Origin: Alphaproteobacteria bacterium
Lineage (GTDB): Bacteria > Pseudomonadota > Alphaproteobacteria > RF32 > CAG-239
Assembly (NCBI GenBank): GCA_017479785.1
Contig: JAFVBT010000065.1
Coordinates: 1-6,208 of the forward strand
Direction of reading: 5' to 3'
Length of the DNA stretch: 6,208 bases
Shown here: positions 1 to 5,260 of the stretch, one piece after another
Numbering within the stretch: the first letter of the stretch is position 1
How the letters are laid out: the number at the start of each line of letters is the position of its first letter
Notes under the pieces: generated by a model
Seen by the model: the letters and a program-made list of their open reading frames with translations, nothing else
Told to the model about the DNA's origin: nothing
The model's database searches: none
Translations under genes and position numbers: made by a program

Positions 1-60
1 GCAACGTTGCTTAATAGAACAATAAATGGAATAACAATTAACATTAGAGGACACAATAAA

Positions 61-282
61 ATGACGAACACAATCAATTTTGAAGACATTAAATTAACAG
101 ATGCGGAAAGACAACCTTGCGAAGTTTGGACACGCGTGATGGGTTATCACCGTCCGGTTTCCGAATTTAATAAGGGTAAAAAATCCGAATATTATTCTCG
201 CAAATGTTTTTGTGAAGAAAAGGCTGTTATGTACTTGTCTTTAGAAAACAAATGCGCTTGCGAATTGGCTGCTGCCGAATAA
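61..282 (+). CDS. Small free-standing NrdD-like glycyl-radical-domain protein (anaerobic ribonucleotide reductase tail)
   Basis: The 73-residue product matches the extreme C-terminus of class III anaerobic ribonucleotide reductase (NrdD). It has CEVWTRVMGYHRP at residues 20-32, with the presumptive radical glycine at G28, followed by an FNKGKKSEY-type segment at residues 36-44. In NrdD this glycine carries the radical that starts reduction of ribonucleoside triphosphates. Full NrdD proteins have 600-750 residues, so this is only the tail on its own chain. Four further cysteines sit in two CxC pairs (C49/C51 and C65/C67). The ATG at 61 is chosen because AGAGGA lies 9 nt upstream at 46-51. The frame is open back to base 1, but that stretch reads like AT-rich spacer, so I do not extend the gene. 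The activase gene nrdG follows, which supports a role in this enzyme. It could be a separate radical subunit, a spare part analogous to GrcA (YfiD) for pyruvate formate-lyase, or the 3' piece of a split nrdD. Confidence 0.75.
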   Translation: MTNTINFEDIKLTDAERQPCEVWTRVMGYHRPVSEFNKGKKSEYYSRKCFCEEKAVMYLSLENKCACELAAAE

Positions 283-305
283 TTTTTAATTAAGTGAGAA
301 CAACG

Positions 306-339
306 GGGGGAATTTGGTCTTAGAATTCTCCCTTTTTTT
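306..339 (+). terminator. Intrinsic terminator or attenuator between the NrdD-like gene and nrdG
   Basis: A 9-bp stem (306-314 with 324-332, one G-T wobble) encloses a 9-nt loop and is followed directly by seven Ts (333-339). This is the canonical layout of a Rho-independent terminator on the + strand. It lies 24 nt after the NrdD-like stop and ends 18 nt before the nrdG start, leaving no room for a promoter in between. nrdG is therefore probably transcribed by partial read-through, which would keep the activase below the reductase. Alternatively the hairpin protects the 3' end of the upstream message. Confidence 0.75.
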
Positions 340-356
340 GAAAATAACGAGAAAAA

Positions 357-1052
357 ATGATTAATATCGGTGATATAGAAAAATTCAGCATTGTGGATTG
401 GCCGTCTAAGATTTCGGTTGTTGTTTTTTTGCAGGGTTGTCCGTGGCGCTGTCCGTTTTGTTATAATCAGTCTTTGCAAGATTTTAAAACACAAGGCAAT
501 GCTTCTTGGGATAATTTGCTGCATTTATTGGAACATCGCAAAGGCGTGATTGATGCGGTGGTGTTCTCCGGCGGCGAGCCTTTGATGCAACAAAACTTAG
601 CACAAGCTATGGATATCGTCAAAGAAATGGGATTTGAAGTCGGACTGCATACCGGTGGTTATGATCCGCAAGCTCTTGAAAAGGTAATTTTCAAAGTTTC
701 ATGGGTGGGGTTTGATATTAAAGCTCCGTTTGATGCCGCAAAATATAAAACGGCCACCGGCGGATTCGGCGATGTGGAAAAAATCAAACAAAGTATAAAA
801 ATTCTTTTGCAATCCGGTGTGCATTTTGAGTGTCGCACAACCTGTGATCCGCGGATTTTGGAAATTAATGACATTTATCAGATAGCCGATACGCTCGCAG
901 ATTTCGGAGTGACAGAATATTATATCCAGAAATATCGCCCGATTCCGAGTGACACAACAACACAGGAAAGTGATTGTGATAAATTTTTCAAAGATGAAAA
1001 ACTGATTGCATATCTTCAAAGTAAATTTCAGATCTTTGAAACACGGAAGTAA
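357..1052 (+). CDS. nrdG: Anaerobic ribonucleoside-triphosphate reductase activating protein (radical SAM)
   Basis: The 231-residue product is a radical S-adenosylmethionine enzyme of the NrdG/PFL-activase type. It reductively cleaves SAM on a [4Fe-4S] cluster to generate the glycyl radical on class III ribonucleotide reductase, an anaerobic cytoplasmic function. The cluster motif CPWRCPFC places the three ligands at C28, C32 and C35 (CX3CX2C). The SAM-binding SGGEP follows at residues 71-75. Later family landmarks are GFDIKAP at 118-124, ECRTT at 158-162 and YYIQKYRP near 188-195. The length suits the longer single-domain NrdG2 subfamily better than the ~155-residue E. coli NrdG. The only start-site signal is a weak purine stretch (CGAGA, just upstream). 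The gene follows the small glycyl-radical protein, from which it is separated by a terminator-like hairpin, so expression probably depends on read-through. No clear terminator follows it; the rpmH promoter begins 28 nt after its stop. Confidence 0.92.
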   Translation: MINIGDIEKFSIVDWPSKISVVVFLQGCPWRCPFCYNQSLQDFKTQGNASWDNLLHLLEHRKGVIDAVVFSGGEPLMQQNLAQAMDIVKEMGFEVGLHTGGYDPQALEKVIFKVSWVGFDIKAPFDAAKYKTATGGFGDVEKIKQSIKILLQSGVHFECRTTCDPRILEINDIYQIADTLADFGVTEYYIQKYRPIPSDTTTQESDCDKFFKDEKLIAYLQSKFQIFETRK

Positions 1053-1080
1053 AAAAGACTAAATCAGCAAATTTTTTCTG

Positions 1081-1109
1081 TTGACTTATTGAAAATATAT
1101 CGTTATAAA
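1081..1109 (+). promoter_or_regulatory. Sigma70-type promoter of the rpmH cluster
   Basis: TTGACT (1081-1086) and TATAAA (1104-1109) are separated by exactly 17 nt, each one base from consensus. The predicted start near 1116 gives a leader of about 65 nt before rpmH. Within that leader, 1129-1135 can pair with 1142-1148 (7 bp, one wobble) next to TTTT at 1147-1150, a weak attenuator-like hairpin. This is the only strong promoter seen upstream of rpmH and should drive rpmH, rnpA and yidD at least. Confidence 0.8.
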
Positions 1110-1180
1110 AGCGGAGAAAAATACCGAGAGTCTGCAATAGGGCAGATTTTAAATAATAATAACTAACCGGAGATTTTAAA

Positions 1181-1315
1181 ATGAAAAGAACATATCAACC
1201 AAGCAAAATCGTTCGTGCACGTCGTCACGGATTCAGAACACGTATGGCTACCGTAGCCGGTCGCAAAGTATTGTCTGCGCGCAGAGCCAGAGGTCGCAAG
1301 AGAATTTCTGCTTAA
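1181..1315 (+). CDS. rpmH: 50S ribosomal protein L34
   Basis: The 44-residue, very basic protein begins MKRTYQPSKIVRARRHGFR and ends RARGRKRISA, the standard L34 sequence and length. L34 is a small protein of the large ribosomal subunit that binds 23S rRNA. GGAG at 1169-1172 lies 8 nt before the ATG and is a clear ribosome binding site. The gene is first in the conserved rpmH-rnpA-yidD-yidC cluster and lies just behind a near-consensus promoter. Its stop forms TAATG, so an ATG overlaps the stop and opens a four-codon reading frame leading to rnpA. Confidence 0.98.
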   Translation: MKRTYQPSKIVRARRHGFRTRMATVAGRKVLSARRARGRKRISA

Positions 1316-1329
1316 TGATTAATCCATGA
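1315..1329 (+). other. Possible four-codon coupling minicistron between rpmH and rnpA
   Basis: The rpmH stop (TAA, 1313-1315) shares its last base with an ATG, which reads Met-Ile-Asn-Pro and stops at TGA 1327-1329. That TGA overlaps the rnpA start as ATGA. The arrangement could pass terminating ribosomes from rpmH to rnpA, which has no recognisable Shine-Dalgarno sequence of its own. With such a short frame, chance cannot be excluded. Confidence 0.3.
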
Positions 1330-1718
1330 GCAAATTTCTGATCTTAAAGAAAAGAAAAGATTTTTTAAGAGCCGCTAAAGATGTCACCGTTATCTTCAGG
1401 AATGTCATCTTGCAAGCGGCTCAACCTTTATCCGGTGCCGATTCTCATCCGGCACGGATTGGTTTTACGGCAACAAAACGTCTAGGTAAAGCAAATGTTC
1501 GCAATCGGACCAAGCGCAGACTACGCGCAATTGTTCGTGAAATATATGCTTTGCAGGCTTTGCCGAATGTTGATTATGTGCTTGTTGGCAGGCACGGAAC
1601 ATATTGTTGTCCTTTTGAAGATTTGAAAAGCGATGTTGTTCGCGCTTTCAAAAAGGCTAATAAAGAAATTTCAAGCCGACAGGAAGAAAATGCGGAAACT
1701 GCTTCTGTTACTGATTAA
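1326..1718 (+). CDS. rnpA: Ribonuclease P protein component
   Basis: The 130-residue basic protein assists the catalytic RNase P RNA in maturing the 5' ends of tRNA precursors. The family signature is present: RIGFTATKRLGKANVRNRTKRRLR at residues 44-67, containing the RNR motif (RNRTKRRLR, 59-67) that contacts RNA. The N-terminal LKKRKDFLRA is also typical. The length is close to the usual 110-130. The start is only 10 nt after rpmH and lacks an obvious ribosome binding site, so translation probably depends on coupling to rpmH. The last ~30 nt overlap the yidD start. The tail after about residue 112 (KEISSRQEENAETASVTD) is polar, looks unstructured and is probably lineage-specific. Confidence 0.95.
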   Translation: MSKFLILKKRKDFLRAAKDVTVIFRNVILQAAQPLSGADSHPARIGFTATKRLGKANVRNRTKRRLRAIVREIYALQALPNVDYVLVGRHGTYCCPFEDLKSDVVRAFKKANKEISSRQEENAETASVTD

Positions 1719-1920
1719 GTTTTATCAAATATTTATATCTCCGCTTTGCCCCGGTGTTTGCCGATATCGCCCGACGTGTTCGCAATATATGGCCGAGGCT
1801 GTGAAAGTGCATGGCGCAATTAAAGGAACATGGCTCGGATGTAAGCGGATTTTTAAGTGTCATCCATGGGGCGGAAGCGGCTATGATCCGGTGCCGCCGA
1901 AGCAAAAAAAGCATAACTGA
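1690..1920 (+). CDS. yidD: Membrane protein insertion efficiency factor YidD
   Basis: The 76-residue protein matches YidD, a small inner-membrane-associated factor that aids YidC/Sec-dependent membrane protein insertion. The family core is complete: a hydrophobic/amphipathic N-terminus (KLLLLLIKFYQIFISP, residues 3-18), CPGVCRYRPTCSQY at 20-33, KGTWLGCKRIFKCHPWGGSGYDPVP at 45-69, and a basic tail. The conserved cysteines are C20, C24, C30, C51 and C57. I place the start at 1690 because AGGAAG lies just upstream at 1681-1686 and the length then fits the family. A longer in-frame start at 1633 would lie deep inside rnpA and add a non-homologous leader. The gene overlaps rnpA by 29 nt, as often seen in this cluster, which suggests coupled translation. 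Confidence 0.95.
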   Translation: MRKLLLLLIKFYQIFISPLCPGVCRYRPTCSQYMAEAVKVHGAIKGTWLGCKRIFKCHPWGGSGYDPVPPKQKKHN

Positions 1921-1925
1921 GCATA

Positions 1926-1954
1926 TTAACTTGCATTTAAGCGGATTTTATAAT
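1926..1954 (+). promoter_or_regulatory. Candidate internal promoter ahead of yidC
   Basis: TTAACT (1926-1931, four of six consensus bases) and a perfect TATAAT (1949-1954) are separated by 17 nt in the 71-nt gap between yidD and yidC, which is the only sizeable gap in the cluster. It could give yidC and engB their own transcription. AT-rich spacers produce such matches by chance, so this is moderate evidence only. Confidence 0.45.
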
Positions 1955-1991
1955 AGAAACATAATAATTTATGTAAGAGGAGTTCTTTTTT

Positions 1992-3689
1992 ATGAGCGAA
2001 GATTTAAGAAGTTTTTATACGGCTGTCATTTTATCGGTGTTGGTTGTTGTAGGGGTTAATTATTTCTTTCCGCGCCAACAGCCGGTTGAACAACAGGAAG
2101 TTACTGTGATTAAAGGTTCGGCTGACGGCAAAATAACAACAGAGGAAATCGCACAGGTTGAAAAATCGGATGAACAAAATATCGCTGCCGAGCCGGTTTA
2201 TGAAAATGTTGAAGAAGTTTTACAAAAGGATGCGCGCTTACCGGTTGAAAATAATGCGATTTCCGGTAGTATTCGCTTGAAAGGGGCGCGTTTTGATAAT
2301 ATTCTGTTGTCAAAATATAAGCAGACATTGGACGCGGACAGCGGAGATGTGGAATTGATGGCGCCGGCAAAAACCAAAAATGCGTTTTTCGGCGAATATG
2401 GCTGGCTCTCGGCAGATAAAAATATCAATTTACCGAATGCCGATACAGTATGGACTGTTGTCGGTAATCAACGCTTAACACCGGAAACACCGGTAACTTT
2501 GGAATGGGAAAACGGTCAGGGCATTAAGTTTATTAATGTCATTTCGCTGGATAAAAATTATCTTTTCACTATCAAGCAAACCGTTGAAAATAATTCCGGC
2601 ATGGAAATATCCTTAATTCCTTATGGATTACTCAGTAAGACCATACCTGCCGATCAGATAACACGCAGTGTTGTGCATGAGGGATTTTCCGGTGTCTTGG
2701 ATGGTAAACTGCAGGAAATAAAGTTCGCTTCCTTAAAAGAAGAGCCTAAAACTTATGAAACAACCGGCGGTTGGGTTTCTATCACAGAAAAATATTGGTT
2801 CGGTTCTTTTATATTCAACGACAGCTATCAGGCAAATATAAGTGTACGTAAAATTAAAGACGGGGTATTTCAACTGGACTATAAAGGGTTGCCGCTGAAA
2901 GTTCAGTCCGGCAGTTCGGCTTCTGTTTCAACACGCTTGTATGCCGGCGCAAAAGAAATCAAACTTTTGGATAAATATGCCGAAGATATTAAAAAGTTTG
3001 ATTTGAACGTTGATTTCGGTTGGTACTATTTTCTGACCAAACCTTTTTTCTATGCGCTTGATTTTCTGTACGGCTTTTTGGGAAATATGGGTTGGGCAAT
3101 TTTGCTGTTTGCGGCAATTTTGCGTCTGTTGATGTTTCCGGTTGCCAATAAATCTTATGAAAACATGTCAAAGATGAAGAAAATTCAGCCGAAAATCATG
3201 GCTTTGCAGGCAATGTATAAAGATGATAAAATGGCATTACAACGTGCAACAATGGAATTATACAAGCGCGAAAAAGTCAATCCGGCATCGGGGTGCCTGC
3301 CGATGTTTATTCAAATTCCGATATTCTTCTCTTTGTATAAAGTTTTGAATATTGCAATAGAGATTCGTCAGGCGCCGTTTATCGGCTGGGTGAAAGATTT
3401 ATCTGCACCGGATCCGTTGACGATTTCCGTGTGGTCGCATATTCCGATGCCGTCAATGCTTGATATCGGCGTATGGCCGCTGATTTACGGACTGACCATG
3501 TTGTTGCAAACCAAGTTAAATCCGCAACCGGCCAACAAAGACCAAGCGCGTATGTTTATGCTTATGCCAATAGTCTTTACAATTATGTTTGCGCATTTTG
3601 CCGTCGGTTTGGTTATATATTGGATACTCAATAACATCTTATCATTGATACAGCAAAAAGTTATCATGCATAAAAACGGTGTAAAATAA
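1992..3689 (+). CDS. yidC: Membrane protein insertase YidC
   Basis: The 565-residue inner-membrane insertase (Oxa1/YidC/Alb3 family) inserts and folds membrane proteins alone or with SecYEG. It has the Gram-negative layout. TM1 spans about residues 9-26. A large periplasmic P1 domain runs from about 85 to 340, after a charged low-complexity linker at 30-80. TM2 (352-384) contains FAAILRLLMFPV, whose R378 corresponds to the essential arginine in the hydrophilic groove. The cytoplasmic C1 helical hairpin (385-430) is followed by NPASGCLPMFIQIPIFFSLYKVL (430-452) as TM3. The last helices span about 492-510 and 520-557, including GLVIYWILNNILSLIQQ. AAGAGGAG at 1975-1982 is a strong ribosome binding site 9 nt before the ATG. 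The C-terminal tail is short. The stop overlaps the engB start as TAATG. Confidence 0.97.
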   Translation: MSEDLRSFYTAVILSVLVVVGVNYFFPRQQPVEQQEVTVIKGSADGKITTEEIAQVEKSDEQNIAAEPVYENVEEVLQKDARLPVENNAISGSIRLKGARFDNILLSKYKQTLDADSGDVELMAPAKTKNAFFGEYGWLSADKNINLPNADTVWTVVGNQRLTPETPVTLEWENGQGIKFINVISLDKNYLFTIKQTVENNSGMEISLIPYGLLSKTIPADQITRSVVHEGFSGVLDGKLQEIKFASLKEEPKTYETTGGWVSITEKYWFGSFIFNDSYQANISVRKIKDGVFQLDYKGLPLKVQSGSSASVSTRLYAGAKEIKLLDKYAEDIKKFDLNVDFGWYYFLTKPFFYALDFLYGFLGNMGWAILLFAAILRLLMFPVANKSYENMSKMKKIQPKIMALQAMYKDDKMALQRATMELYKREKVNPASGCLPMFIQIPIFFSLYKVLNIAIEIRQAPFIGWVKDLSAPDPLTISVWSHIPMPSMLDIGVWPLIYGLTMLLQTKLNPQPANKDQARMFMLMPIVFTIMFAHFAVGLVIYWILNNILSLIQQKVIMHKNGVK

Positions 3690-4321
3690 TGGCAGAAAAA
3701 TTTACCGAACAGCAAATTAACGCGGCCGAAGCGCAGTTTAATCGCCCGATTACGTTTATGCTCAGTGTGGCGCAACTCAAGCAGTTGCCGGATGCGGTGG
3801 TAAACGAAATTGCGTTTTCCGGTCGTTCCAATGTCGGTAAATCCAGTTTAATAAACGCTTTGTTTAATCAAAAAAAATTGGCAAAAACATCTTCCACTCC
3901 CGGTCGCACGCAACAGCTGAATTTTTTTAATTTTGATAATAAAATGTATATTGTTGATTTGCCGGGGTATGGTTATGCCAAAGCGCCGGAAAAATTGGTG
4001 CACCAATGGCAGGAAGTGTTAAAAACCTATCTGCGCGGTCGTCCGAATTTACGCCGTGTTTTTTTGCTGATAGATTCACGGCACGGCATTAAAAAAGAAG
4101 ACAAAGAAATTATGGATATGTTGGATATTGCCGCTGTTTCATATCAAATTGTTTTAACTAAAACGGATAAAATATCTTCGCCGCAATTAGCGGAGACAAT
4201 GCAAAAAACGTCTGCCGAAATTTCCAAGCATGCGGCGGCAATGCCTGATATTATTGCAACAAGTTCCGAAAAGAAAACCGGTTTAGATATTATAAAAACA
4301 GAAATATGCACTTTGTTGTAA
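3689..4321 (+). CDS. engB: Ribosome biogenesis GTP-binding protein EngB (YihA/YsxC)
   Basis: The 210-residue GTPase of the TrmE-Era-EngA-EngB family is needed for 50S subunit assembly and is usually essential. All G motifs are visible: G1 GRSNVGKS (45-52), G2 around STPGRTQ (69-75), G3 DLPGYGYAK (90-98), G4 TKTD (157-160) and G5 SSEKKTG (192-198). The length matches the family (195-220). The start shares one base with the yidC stop and has no good Shine-Dalgarno sequence, so translational coupling to yidC is likely. Its position after yidC is common in Alphaproteobacteria. The last codons, EICTLL and the stop, form the left arm and loop of a long hairpin, so the gene's 3' end also acts as a transcript-end structure. 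Confidence 0.97.
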   Translation: MAEKFTEQQINAAEAQFNRPITFMLSVAQLKQLPDAVVNEIAFSGRSNVGKSSLINALFNQKKLAKTSSTPGRTQQLNFFNFDNKMYIVDLPGYGYAKAPEKLVHQWQEVLKTYLRGRPNLRRVFLLIDSRHGIKKEDKEIMDMLDIAAVSYQIVLTKTDKISSPQLAETMQKTSAEISKHAAAMPDIIATSSEKKTGLDIIKTEICTLL

Positions 4322-4334
4322 AGTGCATATTTCT
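4300..4334. terminator. Convergent hairpin terminator shared by engB and the pilin-like gene
   Basis: A perfect 15-bp inverted repeat (4300-4314 with 4320-4334) has a 5-nt loop and overlaps the engB stop codon. On the - strand it is followed by G and then TTTTT (complement of 4294-4298), so it fits an intrinsic terminator for the pilin-like gene. On the + strand no T-run follows, so for engB it may act with Rho or as a 3'-end stabiliser. The 30-nt gap between the convergent genes holds nothing else. Confidence 0.7.
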
Positions 4335-4351
4335 GAAATATTAAGATTCGG

Positions 4352-4969
4352 CTAGAAAAATTTTAATGAAATCGTGCTGCCGTTTGCACACTTGCCTGCG
4401 GCAACTGTAACCGGCATCGGGACGGATACGTTTGAACCTCCCGGACAGGCAATCGGTGCATCACTTCCGTTACATCCTTTAAGCGAGCCCGAAATATCTC
4501 CGCCTATTGTCAGAGCAATTAAGCCGGAAGAAGAACCGGAACCCCAGTCATAAGTAGCAAGAGCCATACAGGCCTCTTTAGGCAGACCGGCAAACGATAT
4601 GATAAAAGCTTTGTTGTCACCGCCTGCTTTCTTGCTGCTGGTTGTTATGGAAACAGCCCCGCCGAAAGGATTTTCCCAACTGCTTCCGTTCCACATTTCG
4701 TCGGGTGCGATATGTCCTTTTTTCAAAATCGGGCAATCATCAGTGCTGGCGCAGTTAATATCATATTCTTACTGACTGCTGTACATTGTGCGTAAACCGC
4801 TGACAATTTGTACAATTTGATCAGATGTTTTGTTAATTTTATATTTCATCATTGCCTTTGAATAGCCGGCGATTCCACCTATGGATAATACCCCCATAAT
4901 AGCCAACACACCGAGCATTTCTACCATAGAACGGCCGGATTGCATAAATTTGATGTTTTTTACAGACAT
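4352..4969 (-). pseudogene. Type IV prepilin-like protein gene interrupted by one in-frame stop
   Basis: Read from 4969, the frame encodes a short basic leader (MSVKNIKFMQSG) and then RSMVEMLGVLAIMGVLSIGG. This is a class III signal peptide, cleaved after G12, with the conserved glutamate at mature position 5 and the hydrophobic pilin helix behind it. CGGAGAGAAT just upstream is a good ribosome binding site. Codon 67 is TAA (4769-4771, context CAG TAA GAA). After it the same frame stays open for another 138 codons to TAG at 4352. The downstream part looks like a pilin head domain: EYDINCASTDDCP, ISFAGLPKEACMALATYDWG and six cysteines in all. The KEACMALAT stretch resembles type IVb pilins of the PilS/TcpA kind, by inference. 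A single base change (for example AAA or CAA to TAA) explains the break. It could be a recent pseudogene, an assembly error, or a truncated 66-residue product. No pilus assembly genes are visible nearby. Confidence 0.75.
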
Positions 4970-5008
4970 AATTCTCTCCGTTGATAATAAATTGGTTTAC
5001 ATAGTTTC

Positions 5009-5037
5009 ATAGTACATTATTCTTAAGATGAAGTAAA
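5009..5037 (-). promoter_or_regulatory. Candidate promoter of the pilin-like gene
   Basis: On the - strand, TTTACT (5037-5032) and TACTAT (5014-5009) are spaced by 17 nt, each matching four of six consensus bases. It lies between the tRNA terminator and the prepilin start, where a promoter is needed if the terminator works. The match is weak. Confidence 0.35.
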
Positions 5038-5041
5038 GAAC

Positions 5042-5063
5042 AAAAAACTCCCAAAAGGGAGTT
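5042..5063 (-). terminator. Intrinsic terminator of the tRNA-Gln transcript
   Basis: A 7-bp perfect stem (5057-5063 with 5046-5052) with a 4-nt loop is followed on the - strand by a run of Ts (complement of 5042-5047, two of them within the stem). It begins 5 nt beyond the encoded CCA end of the tRNA, so the tRNA is probably a single-gene transcript. Confidence 0.85.
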
Positions 5064-5068
5064 AATTT

Positions 5069-5142
5069 TGGCTGCTTCACCTGGACTCGAACCAAGATTG
5101 ACGGAGTCAGAATCCGCTGTCCTACCATTAGACGATGAAGCA
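5069..5142 (-). tRNA. tRNA-Gln (anticodon CTG)
   Basis: The 74-nt tRNA, with CCA encoded (5071-5069), folds into a full cloverleaf. The acceptor stem TGCTTCA pairs with TGAAGCA, the D-arm contains GTCTAATGGTAGGAC, the anticodon stem GCGGA/TCCGT encloses TTCTGAC, and the T-loop is TTCGAGT. The anticodon CTG (complement of 5108-5110) reads CAG. The weak U1-A72 first pair and the G73 discriminator are both typical of bacterial tRNA-Gln, supporting the assignment beyond the anticodon. In most Alphaproteobacteria such tRNAs are charged with Glu and amidated by GatCAB. A strong promoter lies upstream and a terminator follows. Confidence 0.95.
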
Positions 5143-5160
5143 ATGTTAAGACTGAACAAC

Positions 5161-5189
5161 GATATAAGGCAAAAATAAATGCTTGTCAA
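5161..5189 (-). promoter_or_regulatory. Strong promoter of tRNA-Gln
   Basis: On the - strand a perfect TTGACA (5189-5184) and TATATC (5166-5161) are separated by 17 nt. The predicted start near 5154 lies about a dozen bases before the tRNA 5' end at 5142. The -35 element sits in the palindromic TTGTCAA, which also offers TTGTCA to the opposite strand. Confidence 0.85.
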
Positions 5190-5212
5190 ATCTTTTTTGC
5201 TAAAAATATCTT
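5183..5212 (+). promoter_or_regulatory. Possible divergent promoter of the 116-residue protein gene
   Basis: TTGTCA (5183-5188, five of six) and TATCTT (5207-5212, four of six) are 18 nt apart on the + strand. The -35 overlaps the tRNA promoter's -35 on the other strand. An alternative -10, TATGAT at 5228-5233, has no good -35. Evidence is weak; the gene needs some promoter in this 118-nt interval because its neighbour is divergent. Confidence 0.3.
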
Positions 5213-5260
5213 CACTTTTATATTTTATATGATAAATTATGAAAAGCGAAGGAGAACAAT

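Noticed and set aside
1..60. Extending the NrdD-like protein upstream to the window edge in the same open frame
   Set aside because: The added residues do not resemble NrdD, the stretch is spacer-like, and the ATG at 61 has a properly spaced AGAGGA.
1062..1086. Terminator after nrdG
   Set aside because: A short 6-bp stem can be drawn, but the T-run is inside its loop and the right arm overlaps the rpmH -35 element, so it is not a canonical terminator.
4769..4771. Read-through of the pilin TAA by the neighbouring tRNA-Gln(CTG)
   Set aside because: Anticodon CUG would have to mispair with UAA at two positions. TAA also serves as the ordinary stop in rpmH, yidC, engB and the hypothetical gene, so recoding is not supported.
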